From Bacteroidota bacterium (GTDB taxonomy: Bacteria; Bacteroidota; Bacteroidia; Bacteroidales; Lentimicrobiaceae): a stretch of 8,733 nt of DNA. The DNA lies in NCBI GenBank assembly GCA_023434665.1, contig JAEYSM010000021.1, positions 1 to 8,733 of the forward strand, read 5' to 3'. Below, in pieces: positions 1 to 5,918 of the stretch. Position 1 is the first letter of the stretch. Each line of letters starts with the position of its first letter. Both the position numbers and the translations under genes were made by a program. The notes under the pieces were generated by a model, which was not told the origin of the DNA, did not search any database, and saw only the letters and a list, made by a program, of their open reading frames with translations.

Positions 1-1
1 T

Positions 2-79
2 TTCGTAATGTCGGATGTGGATGAATACTACCAGAAATTAAAGTACTCCCGTGCAGGTTCGATATTTCAGGTAGGTTGA
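2..79 (+). CDS. C-terminal end of an unidentified protein, cut by the left window edge
   Basis: An open frame enters from the left edge and runs 25 codons to a TGA at 77-79. The visible peptide includes SDVDEYYQKL and ends SIFQVG. It is too short to assign to a family and no motif is recognisable. It is called coding because the frame is open from the edge, the peptide has ordinary composition, and a 225-base spacer with a weak hairpin follows the stop. It may instead be a chance open frame of this short length. Confidence 0.4.
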   Translation, partial: FVMSDVDEYYQKLKYSRAGSIFQVG

Positions 80-99
80 TGAAGTTGATTTTGTATTTC

Positions 100-121
100 T
101 GTGGAGTTTCTCCCACACTTT
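100..121 (+). terminator. weak possible terminator after the left-edge gene
   Basis: TGTGGAG at 100-106 can pair with CTCCCACA at 110-117 if one C is bulged, leaving a three-base TTT loop. Only a short CTTT follows, so the U-tract is poor. It lies 20 bases after the TGA of the left-edge gene, which is the right place, but the evidence is thin. Confidence 0.2.
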
Positions 122-160
122 GAACCCTGTATTAAATTCCACAGTCAACCATCCCCATTC

Positions 161-176
161 TAATGCATTTGCATTA
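161..176. repeat. short inverted repeat TAATGCA-TT-TGCATTA
   Basis: Two perfect seven-base arms are separated by TT in the spacer between the left-edge gene and the DUF4382 lipoprotein, 129 bases before the ATG at 305. The symmetry and spacing fit a binding site for a dimeric regulator. A chance AT-rich palindrome is equally possible, and no U-tract follows that would make it a terminator. Confidence 0.4.
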
Positions 177-304
177 AAATCACATATGCTTAAAAATCAA
201 ATCATTATATAACCATTCTAGAGGCTTGTCCTGTATAAGTCACAATTTCTTATTCTTCGGAACAAAGTTTGCATCCTTCCTCAGAAACAGCTAATATACA
301 AACC

Positions 305-1108
305 ATGAGAAAGTTAAACTTAATGGCACTCGCCATACTTGCTTTATTTACTACCATTTTATTTGCCTCTTGCGATAAGAAGGATGACAATCCGGATAAT
401 GGCAGTGACAAAGCCACTATAAAAATGATGCTTACTGATGCACCTGCAGCTTATGATGCGGTATTGATTGATATCAAAGAGGTTAATCTGCATTCCGAGA
501 CCGAAGGTTGGATTAACATTCCACTTGAAAATCCTGGCATTTACAATCTTCTTGAGTTTAGCAACGGTATTGATGTAATGCTTGGTAGCGCCGATGTCCC
601 CGAAGGTGTAATTTCACAGGTGCGACTGGTGTTAGGTGATGAAAATTCTGTAGTCATTGATGGAGAGGCACACGCCTTAAACATCCCTTCAGGTTCTACT
701 TCAGGATTAAAGTTAAATGTGCATGAGGAAGTTCAGGCCGGATACGTTTACACCTTCTGGCTCGACTTTGATGCTGCACAATCTATCCATAAAACCGGTA
801 ACGGCAAATACATCCTAAAGCCCGTTATAAGGATGTTCACAGCACCGACATCCGGTTCAGTTGAAGGTTATGTATTCCCTGCCGAAGCATTGCCCCGCGT
901 GGCTTTATATAATGACACCGACACCTTGATGGCTTTACCTGATTCGTTAGGATATTATAAGATCATTGGTATTCCCGAAGGCATGTACAGCGTTGAATTC
1001 AGTTCACTCTTAGATTCACTGCCATTTGCAACACAAACGATAATGGATGTGCACATAGTTGCCGGGCACACCAGCGAACTGGAAACCATTACCCTGATCC
1101 TTCCATAA
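305..1108 (+). CDS. DUF4382 domain lipoprotein with a C-terminal carboxypeptidase-regulatory-like domain
   Basis: Predicted outer-membrane or surface lipoprotein of 267 residues with no known enzymatic activity. Residues 1-22 form a lipoprotein signal (MRKLNL, hydrophobic core, then LFASC with Cys23 as the lipidated residue). The stretch after the Cys (DKKDDNPDN) is acidic and resembles the surface-export signals described for Bacteroidota lipoproteins; that reading is inference. Residues about 36-180 match DUF4382: ATIKMMLTDAP at the start, VLIDIKEV, SQVRLVLG, GLKLNV and a final KPVIRMF. Residues about 184-267 look like a small beta-sandwich of the carboxypeptidase-regulatory type (GSVEGYVFP, then SLGYYKIIGIPEGMYSVEF). 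I chose the ATG at 305 over the in-frame TTG at 269 because it begins the signal peptide exactly. The gene appears monocistronic, closed by the terminator at 1137-1166. The ligand or role is unknown. Confidence 0.88.
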   Translation: MRKLNLMALAILALFTTILFASCDKKDDNPDNGSDKATIKMMLTDAPAAYDAVLIDIKEVNLHSETEGWINIPLENPGIYNLLEFSNGIDVMLGSADVPEGVISQVRLVLGDENSVVIDGEAHALNIPSGSTSGLKLNVHEEVQAGYVYTFWLDFDAAQSIHKTGNGKYILKPVIRMFTAPTSGSVEGYVFPAEALPRVALYNDTDTLMALPDSLGYYKIIGIPEGMYSVEFSSLLDSLPFATQTIMDVHIVAGHTSELETITLILP

Positions 1109-1136
1109 TTTCTCCTCCATTTCCAGGACGCAGAAT

Positions 1137-1166
1137 AGGGATTCCGAATATCGGGTCCCTTTTTTT
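1137..1166 (+). terminator. intrinsic terminator after the DUF4382 lipoprotein gene
   Basis: AGGGA at 1137-1141 pairs with TCCCT at 1156-1160, and CCGA at 1144-1147 pairs with TCGG at 1151-1154. A small internal bulge (TT against G) separates the two stems and the loop is ATA. Seven T residues (1160-1166) follow directly. It starts 28 bases past the stop of the lipoprotein gene. The T-tract also covers the TTG at 1165 that would open a longer form of the ABC transporter, which argues against that longer start. Confidence 0.85.
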
Positions 1167-1206
1167 GTTGAAACTTTCTTTCTTTGCATCTGTTATTGAA
1201 TTCACT

Positions 1207-2991
1207 ATGCAAAAAGTGAGCGACGATTCTCTTAAGCGTAAGATTACAGTGCCGGGTTTGCGGAGGCTGTTCAGGCTTTACGTTTACATAAAACCTTACA
1301 AATGGGAGTATATGCTTGGTCTGCTCTTTCTGTTCGGAGCCAGTAGTGCAAGCCTTGTGTTCCCTAAGCTTCTCGGCGACCTGGTAGATTATGGCAACAG
1401 GGGGATCCTCGGCCAGGAGATCAATCGTCTGGCAGGCATACTGATCATCGTCCTTATAGCCCAGTCGGTATTTGCCTATTTCAGAATTTTCCTGTTTGTA
1501 AGAGTGGCCGAGAAAACGCTGGCAGATCTTCGCCAAAGCACCTATAACCACATTATAAAGTTGCCCATGAAGTTCTTCTCCCATCGCCGGGTAGGGGAAC
1601 TCAACAGCAGGATTTCGGCCGATATTTCGCTTTTGCAGGATGCCCTCACCAGTACTCTTGCTGAATTCATCCGCCAGCTTATAGTCATCATCGGAGGAGT
1701 GAGTCTTATGATGGTCACTTCATGGAAACTCACCATTTTCATGCTGATGATCCTTCCGGCAATAATGATCCTCACTGCCATATTCGGGCGCTATATCAGG
1801 AAACTCAGTAAACAGGCCCAGGTGCAGGTGGCCGACTCAAACACGATTGTTGAAGAGACACTACAGGGGATCCAGTCGGTAAAATCCTTTACCAACGAGT
1901 TCTTCGAAATGGCGCGTTACCGGTTAAAAACACACGAAATTGCCAACACAGGAATCAAAAATGGCCGTATGCGCGGACTCTTTTCATCGTTTGTAATACT
2001 TGGATTGTTCGGCACCATGGTAGCAGTGATCTGGCGGGGCTCAATCCTCATTTCAACAGGCGAAATTGCTACCGGTGAATTGTTCTCGTTTGTCATTTAC
2101 ACCGTGTTCATAGGCGGTACCATCGGTGGAATGGCCGATGTATTTGCTCGGGTACAAAAGTTTATAGGGGCTACCGAAGACCTCCTCGAGATCATGAATG
2201 AAATCCCGGAGCCCGTGTTGGAATTGAATAATGAAGTTACCGGTCCGGTACTTACGGGGGCTATCCGCTTTGACCATTTGTCATTCAGTTACCCTTCGCG
2301 GAATGAAATGCCCATATTAACTGACATAAACATTGAAATTCAGCCCGATACGCTGGTAGCACTGGTAGGTCCGAGTGGTGCAGGAAAGACGACACTAACG
2401 TCATTATTACTAAGACTTTATGAACCCGTTTCGGGCAGCATTTTATTTGACGGAATCGACAGCCGGACAATTCCATTATCGGTTCTTCGTTCGCAGATGT
2501 CCATTGTGCCACAGGATATTTTTCTTTTTGGAGGGACAATACGCGAAAACATTGCTTATGGACGTACCGGAGCAACCGATGCCATGATTGAAGATGCTGC
2601 ACGAAAGGCAAATGCCTGGGATTTTATCAGCAGTTTTCCTAAAGGCCTCGATACCCTGGTAGGTGAAAGGGGAATGCAGTTGTCCGGCGGACAACGTCAG
2701 AGAGTTGCAATTGCCCGGGCTGTTCTTAAAGATCCCCGCATTCTGATCATGGACGAAGCCACATCATCGCTTGATTCAGAGAGTGAACGGCTGGTACAGG
2801 ATGCCCTCGAGAAGCTGATGAAGGGACGAACTTCGATTGTAATCGCCCACAGGCTGGCCACCATCCGCAAAGCCGATCTTATTATTGTTCTCAATCATGG
2901 CCGCATAGTTGAACAGGGCACTCATGAGAAGCTGGTGCAGTCGGAGAATGGTCTATACAGGAGTTTGAGTGAAATGCAGTTTAATGTTTAA
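1207..2991 (+). CDS. ABC exporter half-transporter, permease fused to ATPase (MsbA/ABCB type)
   Basis: Inner-membrane ATP-driven exporter of 594 residues that would work as a homodimer; family members flip lipids or export drugs or peptides, and the substrate cannot be read here. The permease part has six likely membrane helices at about 34-56, 74-97, 154-172, 174-196, 258-277 and 292-312. The ATPase part shows a complete motif set: A-loop Tyr362 (FSYPSR), Walker A GPSGAGKT 388-395, Q-loop Gln436 (VPQD), signature LSGGQ 492-496, Walker B ILIMDE 512-517 with catalytic Glu517, D-loop SSLD and switch His548 (IAHRLA). Nothing is missing, so it should be active. I chose the ATG at 1207 because the upstream in-frame TTG at 1165 sits in the T-tract of the preceding terminator. 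Only 40 bases separate that T-tract from the ATG, so its promoter must be very close or overlap the terminator. No partner gene is adjacent. Confidence 0.95.
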   Translation: MQKVSDDSLKRKITVPGLRRLFRLYVYIKPYKWEYMLGLLFLFGASSASLVFPKLLGDLVDYGNRGILGQEINRLAGILIIVLIAQSVFAYFRIFLFVRVAEKTLADLRQSTYNHIIKLPMKFFSHRRVGELNSRISADISLLQDALTSTLAEFIRQLIVIIGGVSLMMVTSWKLTIFMLMILPAIMILTAIFGRYIRKLSKQAQVQVADSNTIVEETLQGIQSVKSFTNEFFEMARYRLKTHEIANTGIKNGRMRGLFSSFVILGLFGTMVAVIWRGSILISTGEIATGELFSFVIYTVFIGGTIGGMADVFARVQKFIGATEDLLEIMNEIPEPVLELNNEVTGPVLTGAIRFDHLSFSYPSRNEMPILTDINIEIQPDTLVALVGPSGAGKTTLTSLLLRLYEPVSGSILFDGIDSRTIPLSVLRSQMSIVPQDIFLFGGTIRENIAYGRTGATDAMIEDAARKANAWDFISSFPKGLDTLVGERGMQLSGGQRQRVAIARAVLKDPRILIMDEATSSLDSESERLVQDALEKLMKGRTSIVIAHRLATIRKADLIIVLNHGRIVEQGTHEKLVQSENGLYRSLSEMQFNV

Positions 2992-3051
2992 TTTGTTCTT
3001 TTTTACTGGATCAAAGAATTTTGAACCAATGAAAGAGTACCTGATCCGGGA

Positions 3052-3468
3052 TCAATGAGATTCTGTGTATGTTTTGAAATTGTTCAGAATGGCCTGCCAG
3101 CCTTGCCGCTGAAGTTCATCCGGGTTAGTGTTTTCTGCATCAAAGCTGATGGTTACTTTTGTTGAACCATCAGCTTTGTCGAAACTAACTATAGCTTGTC
3201 TGCCGTCAGTCATGGTATAGGCGATTTTCTTCCGGGGGACCACATCATCATAAATGGCTTCGAAATCAAATCCCTCACTTCCGTCCTTAGCTTCCATCCG
3301 GGCCATATACTTCCCTCCCGGTCGAAGATCATTTTCAGCTCTCGGGCTATGCCAGTCATCCGAGGCAAAATTCCATTGCGTAATATGTTCAGGTTCTGTG
3401 TAATACCTCCAAACCTTTTCTACATCGGCATTTATCGTAGCCCCGATAGTGATTTTTGAGTTCTCCAT
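3052..3468 (-). CDS. SRPBCC (START/Bet v1-like) domain protein, AHSA1/YndB type
   Basis: Small cytoplasmic protein of 138 residues that fills the whole AHSA1-type SRPBCC fold, a hydrophobic-cavity fold. Family hallmarks are visible in order: an N-terminal strand ending in ADVEKVWRYYTEPEHITQW (about 14-32), the DWHSPRAENDLRPGGKY segment (38-54), the VVPRKKIAYT strand (77-85), a DGSTKVTISF strand (100-109) and a C-terminal helix QGWQAILNNFKTY (122-134). No catalytic residues are known for the family; members bind small hydrophobic ligands or act as stress proteins. I chose the ATG at 3468. An in-frame TTG at 3492 would add eight residues and overlap the DUF302 gene upstream. The gene follows DUF302 by 13 bases on the same strand, so the two are probably co-transcribed. 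It converges on the ABC transporter gene with 60 bases between the stops. Confidence 0.9.
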   Translation of the reverse strand: MENSKITIGATINADVEKVWRYYTEPEHITQWNFASDDWHSPRAENDLRPGGKYMARMEAKDGSEGFDFEAIYDDVVPRKKIAYTMTDGRQAIVSFDKADGSTKVTISFDAENTNPDELQRQGWQAILNNFKTYTESH

Positions 3469-3481
3469 GATAGTAACATTT

Positions 3482-3955
3482 TTATAAATCAACAGTTCCT
3501 ACCAAAGGTTCAACCAGTTTTTCGGCCTGACTGAAAGCCTCTTCTATCACGGCTGCTGCATCTCCACCTATCATACCGGCGAACGCAGGTGAATTCATTC
3601 TTGATATATAGGTTTTACCGTCATTCTTTTCGTAGACCGACAAACGGCAGGGCAGAAAGGCACTCACCGAACGCTGGTCATCGCTTGAAAGTACCCGGTA
3701 AGCCAGATTGGGATTGCATATTTCAACCACCTTTACAGGAAGTACTTCTTTTCCATTCTTCATCATTGTCTCTTGCAGGTCATGGATGATGGTAATCCGC
3801 CATCCGGTACCTTCAACGGCTTTATTAATTTTTTCTATGGTTTCAGAAAAACCAAAGTTGCTTTGATTTTCAAGCATCACGACCGGTTGTTGCGCCGACA
3901 GGCTAAGAGCTGCACCCATCAATATTCCTGCGAATAGTACTTTTAAATTCCTCAT
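3482..3955 (-). CDS. secreted DUF302 domain protein
   Basis: Exported protein of 157 residues, function unknown. Residues 1-21 form a signal peptide with a likely cut after LSLSA, and there is no lipobox Cys, so a soluble periplasmic protein is expected. The DUF302 domain covers about 30-150: a helix FSETIEKINKAVEGTGWRI, then the CNP motif (Cys80) and the PCR motif (Cys103 in FLPCRLSVYE). These two cysteines are in the positions typical of the family and are the only cysteines in the protein; a disulfide or ligand site is inference. The ATG at 3955 begins the signal peptide. It is the first gene of a likely two-gene operon with the SRPBCC protein. I found no clear TAnnTTTG promoter box in the spacer before it. 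Confidence 0.87.
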   Translation of the reverse strand: MRNLKVLFAGILMGAALSLSAQQPVVMLENQSNFGFSETIEKINKAVEGTGWRITIIHDLQETMMKNGKEVLPVKVVEICNPNLAYRVLSSDDQRSVSAFLPCRLSVYEKNDGKTYISRMNSPAFAGMIGGDAAAVIEEAFSQAEKLVEPLVGTVDL

Positions 3956-4023
3956 AAATGTGAATATATTAAATGTTTTGTCGCAGGATTAACATTTTAG
4001 AAATGAAAAAGTTGAAAGGGTTT

Positions 4024-4055
4024 AGCAGTCAGCAGTCAGCAGTCAGCAGTCAGCA
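4024..4055. repeat. tandem heptamer array (AGCAGTC), about 4.6 copies
   Basis: Four exact consecutive copies of AGCAGTC plus a partial AGCA lie in the spacer between the DUF302 gene and the end of the coiled-coil gene. No gene overlaps it. The same seven-base theme recurs in decayed form at 5203-5286 on the other side of the coiled-coil operon. The perfect copies suggest recent expansion by replication slippage. Confidence 0.95.
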
Positions 4056-4072
4056 CACCGTACTATAGGAAT

Positions 4073-4088
4073 AGAGTCTCAGAGTCTC
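4073..4088. repeat. two tandem copies of AGAGTCTC
   Basis: Two exact eight-base copies follow one another, 17 bases past the heptamer array in the same spacer. On the minus strand, ACTCTG from this region can pair with CAGAGT near 4100-4105 to give a six-base stem with a long loop, but no U-tract follows. It may simply be more low-complexity spacer DNA. Confidence 0.6.
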
Positions 4089-4139
4089 GATGTTGAAAAC
4101 TCTGGACCCTACCCAAAAACTTAAAAAATGAAAATGTGG

Positions 4140-4928
4140 TTACTTCTTCTGAAGAGAATTGTCAAGTTCCTGCAACTGCCTTTTGTTCTTCTCCACAACG
4201 GCCTTCATTTCATTTAATCTCTCCTCAGCAAGTTTGATTCTCTCTAGCTTCTTTTGCTCATCAGCCCGGGTTAACCTGCCTTCTTCCCTTTGCTGCTTTA
4301 TTTTTGATTTAGCACTTGCAATTCTTTGTTCATTGGCTTTTATTTGTACTTCCTGTTCCTTGATCCTGTTATCAGATTCAATTCTTTTTGCCTCAGCAGC
4401 GGCTTTTGCTTCAGCTGAGCGCTGCTGACCGAATTCTTTACCACTCAGGGTCCCTTTGTTTTTTCCGTAAGCATTCCCCGCTGGTTTTTTATCATCAGCT
4501 TTTGCTTTTGTCATGTCTTGTTCCGCTTGTGAACCTATTTTCCTGGCTTCGGCCTTAGTTTTATCCTGTTGCGCTTTTTCATTCATCCATTTGGCATTTT
4601 CTTTCATTTTCTGCTTTTCCAGTTCTGCTTTCTCTGCCTCTTCCTTCATAACCTTCTTTTCGGCCTCATTCTGACTCATCACTTTAGATTTCTGCAGTCT
4701 GGCTCTCTCCTCAGCCTTCTTCTGGTTCTCAAGCTTTATCTCTTTTTCTTTGGCGATCTTCTGTTCCTGGGTGCTCTGGATATCTTTCTGACTTAGATTT
4801 TTTTCAGTCTTAACCTGCACCTTTTCTTTAGTGGTCACTTTTGTCTGAGGTGCTTTTTCCACATCCTGCGCAGATGCCAATGTAAGAGATAAAGACAAAA
4901 CCAAAGCTAGTGTCATTAATTTTTTCAT
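4140..4928 (-). CDS. exported highly charged coiled-coil protein of unknown function
   Basis: Protein of 262 residues with a clean signal peptide (1-20, cut after ASA), expected in the periplasm or outside the cell. The mature part is dominated by Lys, Glu, Gln and Ala, with no cysteine and few aromatic residues. It seems to have two long helical, probably coiled-coil, segments: about 45-148 (QKKAEERARLQKSK, EKKVMKEEAEKAELEKQ) and about 170-262 (SAEAKAAAEAKRIE, DEQKKLERIKLAEERLNE). Between them, at about 149-170, a Gly-rich non-helical stretch (PAGNAYGKNKG, LSGKEFGQQR) looks like a hinge and is the least repetitive, most family-specific part. I do not recognise a named domain; hits to long coiled-coil proteins would be compositional. 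It starts 11 bases after the small lipoprotein gene, so the two are probably one operon and may interact at the envelope (inference). Confidence 0.8.
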   Translation of the reverse strand: MKKLMTLALVLSLSLTLASAQDVEKAPQTKVTTKEKVQVKTEKNLSQKDIQSTQEQKIAKEKEIKLENQKKAEERARLQKSKVMSQNEAEKKVMKEEAEKAELEKQKMKENAKWMNEKAQQDKTKAEARKIGSQAEQDMTKAKADDKKPAGNAYGKNKGTLSGKEFGQQRSAEAKAAAEAKRIESDNRIKEQEVQIKANEQRIASAKSKIKQQREEGRLTRADEQKKLERIKLAEERLNEMKAVVEKNKRQLQELDNSLQKK

Positions 4929-4939
4929 TGGATTGTAGT

Positions 4940-5149
4940 TTAAATGTCATTTAACAATGTGTCAATTTCGTTTTGGGTTGATTCAATGAATGCTTCAGAA
5001 TCCTGCATTGACGAATCGAGGCTTTGAATGGATTCTTCAATGGCTTGTGTCTGTTTCAAATCTTCAGTCGACTCCTCCTGCCTGCCTGTATTGTTTGAGC
5101 AGGAAACCATCAATCCGAAAGCGGCAATAAATAAGATGATCTTTTTCAT
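4940..5149 (-). CDS. small helical lipoprotein, 69 residues
   Basis: Lipoprotein signal MKKIILFIAAFGLMVSC with Cys17 as the lipidated residue, so the mature peptide is only 53 residues. It is acidic and rich in Gln, Ser and Glu (RQEESTEDLKQTQ, SLDSSMQDSEAFIES) and probably forms one amphipathic helix ending in NEIDTLLNDI. No family is recognised. In layout it recalls small helical outer-membrane lipoproteins such as Lpp, but I see no sequence similarity and it lacks the C-terminal Lys used by Lpp for cell-wall linkage. It is followed after 11 bases by the coiled-coil gene. A near-match to the -7 box (TAAGTTTA, 5165-5172 on the minus strand) lies 15 bases before the ATG, without a clear -33 element. 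Confidence 0.78.
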   Translation of the reverse strand: MKKIILFIAAFGLMVSCSNNTGRQEESTEDLKQTQAIEESIQSLDSSMQDSEAFIESTQNEIDTLLNDI

Positions 5150-5202
5150 AACTTGTTATTTAGGTAAACTTAAATTAGGTTCATCGAGCATAAATCCCAA
5201 CC

Positions 5203-5286
5203 CGGCAGTTGGCATCCGATAATTAGCATTCGGCAGTTACTACGCAACAGTTAGCATCAGGCAGTCAGCTGTCATCATTCAGCACT
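5203..5286. repeat. degenerate tandem repeat, three 28-base units built on a heptamer
   Basis: Three units of exactly 28 bases can be laid end to end: 5203-5230, 5231-5258 and 5259-5286. Units 1 and 2 share 19 of 28 bases, with conserved ends CGGCAGTT and TTAGCAT. Units 2 and 3 share 16 of 28. Read in sevens the units give CGGCAGT, TAGCATT, CAACAGT, AGGCAGT, CAGCACT and similar, which are variants of the CAGCAGT theme seen intact at 4024-4055. Weak heptamer traces may continue to about 5320. The array lies in the 225-base spacer before the small lipoprotein gene. Confidence 0.75.
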
Positions 5287-5374
5287 AAGAACTCATCACG
5301 ATTGTCAGTCAACCGCAATACACTCAGTATTCATTAGCCCACACTCACACAGTATTAAAGCTGCATGCTAAGCG

Positions 5375-5824
5375 CTACTTTCTTCCCAGAAGACCTTTCA
5401 GGGTTCCAAGGATATTGCCTGCCTTGCCCTTTCCAAACATGTCAAGCATATCATTGAGGTCGAAGTCCTGATCGTTTGGGTCGTTGGACTTGCTTTTCAT
5501 CCGAGCAAGCACCATTGGAATTACCTTGCCGGCGATAACCATTGCGGCAGCATTGTCGATACCCAGCTTTTTCATCAGGTTATCTGCCACACCCGATGTA
5601 AGTTTGTTGGTAGTTGGATTTGACGCAACATCGTCATCCGCTCCCTGAAAAAGACCGGTGAGTGATTTTAAATCAAAGCTCGATTTGCGACCAGTGAGTT
5701 GTTCCATCAAGGAATTGGCTGTAACATTAATAGCTTCTTCGTTTTTGTCATCGGGAATCTGTGGATTTCTCACAATGGCATCCTGTCCCTGCTCTCTCAC
5801 GAGCTGTGCTATTTTATCTAACAT
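5375..5824 (-). CDS. DUF937-like small cytoplasmic protein
   Basis: Protein of 149 residues without signal peptide or membrane segments, function unknown. The N-terminus has MLDKIAQLVREQGQDAIVRNP followed by the family-typical IPDDKNEEAI (23-32), then a Gly-rich short-helix region (LKSLTGLFQGADDD, about 52-65). A second helical part, KLTSGVADNLMKKLGIDNAAAM (74-95), is followed by the hydrophobic run VIAGKVIPMVLARM, and a C-terminal FDLNDMLDMFGKGKAGNILG region follows. This order resembles the Bacteroidota branch of DUF937 proteins; the assignment is from memory of the family and is moderate. The ATG at 5824 is preceded by the clearest promoter in the window (5842-5872), giving a leader of roughly 10 to 12 bases. 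It seems to be a single-gene unit. Confidence 0.85.
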   Translation of the reverse strand: MLDKIAQLVREQGQDAIVRNPQIPDDKNEEAINVTANSLMEQLTGRKSSFDLKSLTGLFQGADDDVASNPTTNKLTSGVADNLMKKLGIDNAAAMVIAGKVIPMVLARMKSKSNDPNDQDFDLNDMLDMFGKGKAGNILGTLKGLLGRK

Positions 5825-5841
5825 AATGAATAGGTTTTAGG

Positions 5842-5872
5842 CAAATATAACAAAACTTATGCCTTTTTCCAA
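5842..5872 (-). promoter_or_regulatory. Bacteroidota-type promoter for the DUF937-like gene
   Basis: On the minus strand TTG (5870-5872) is followed by exactly 20 bases and then TATATTTG (5842-5849). This matches the -33 TTG and -7 TAnnTTTG pattern known for the primary sigma factor of Bacteroidota, with all seven specified box bases correct. The -7 box lies 17 bases before the ATG at 5824, so the leader would be very short. Confidence 0.75.
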
Positions 5873-5918
5873 GATATTTCCATGATACTTTATGGCTAAT
5901 GGTAAGGGAGGATTGGTA

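Noticed and set aside
269..304. TTG at 269 as the start of the DUF4382 lipoprotein
   Set aside because: It would add 12 polar residues before a complete lipoprotein signal peptide that begins at the ATG at 305.
955..1584. Long minus-strand open frame across the lipoprotein end and the ABC transporter start
   Set aside because: It runs antisense through two well-supported genes and the terminator, and its translation shows no family features.
3006..3054. GGATCA/TGATCC pairing and the TGATCCGGGATCA palindrome between the ABC transporter and SRPBCC genes as a terminator
   Set aside because: The stems are only six bases, the palindrome has almost no loop, no T-run follows, and it overlaps the SRPBCC stop codon.
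4024..4055. Heptamer array read as a CRISPR array or origin iterons
   Set aside because: The repeats have no spacers and no cas genes are near. Seven-base units without a replication gene or DnaA-box pattern do not support an origin.
4159..4428. Plus-strand hydrophobic, Ser/Leu/Cys-rich frame opposite the coiled-coil gene
   Set aside because: The apparent membrane-like composition is what the complement of Lys/Glu/Ala codons gives; the minus-strand frame has a clean signal peptide and operon position.
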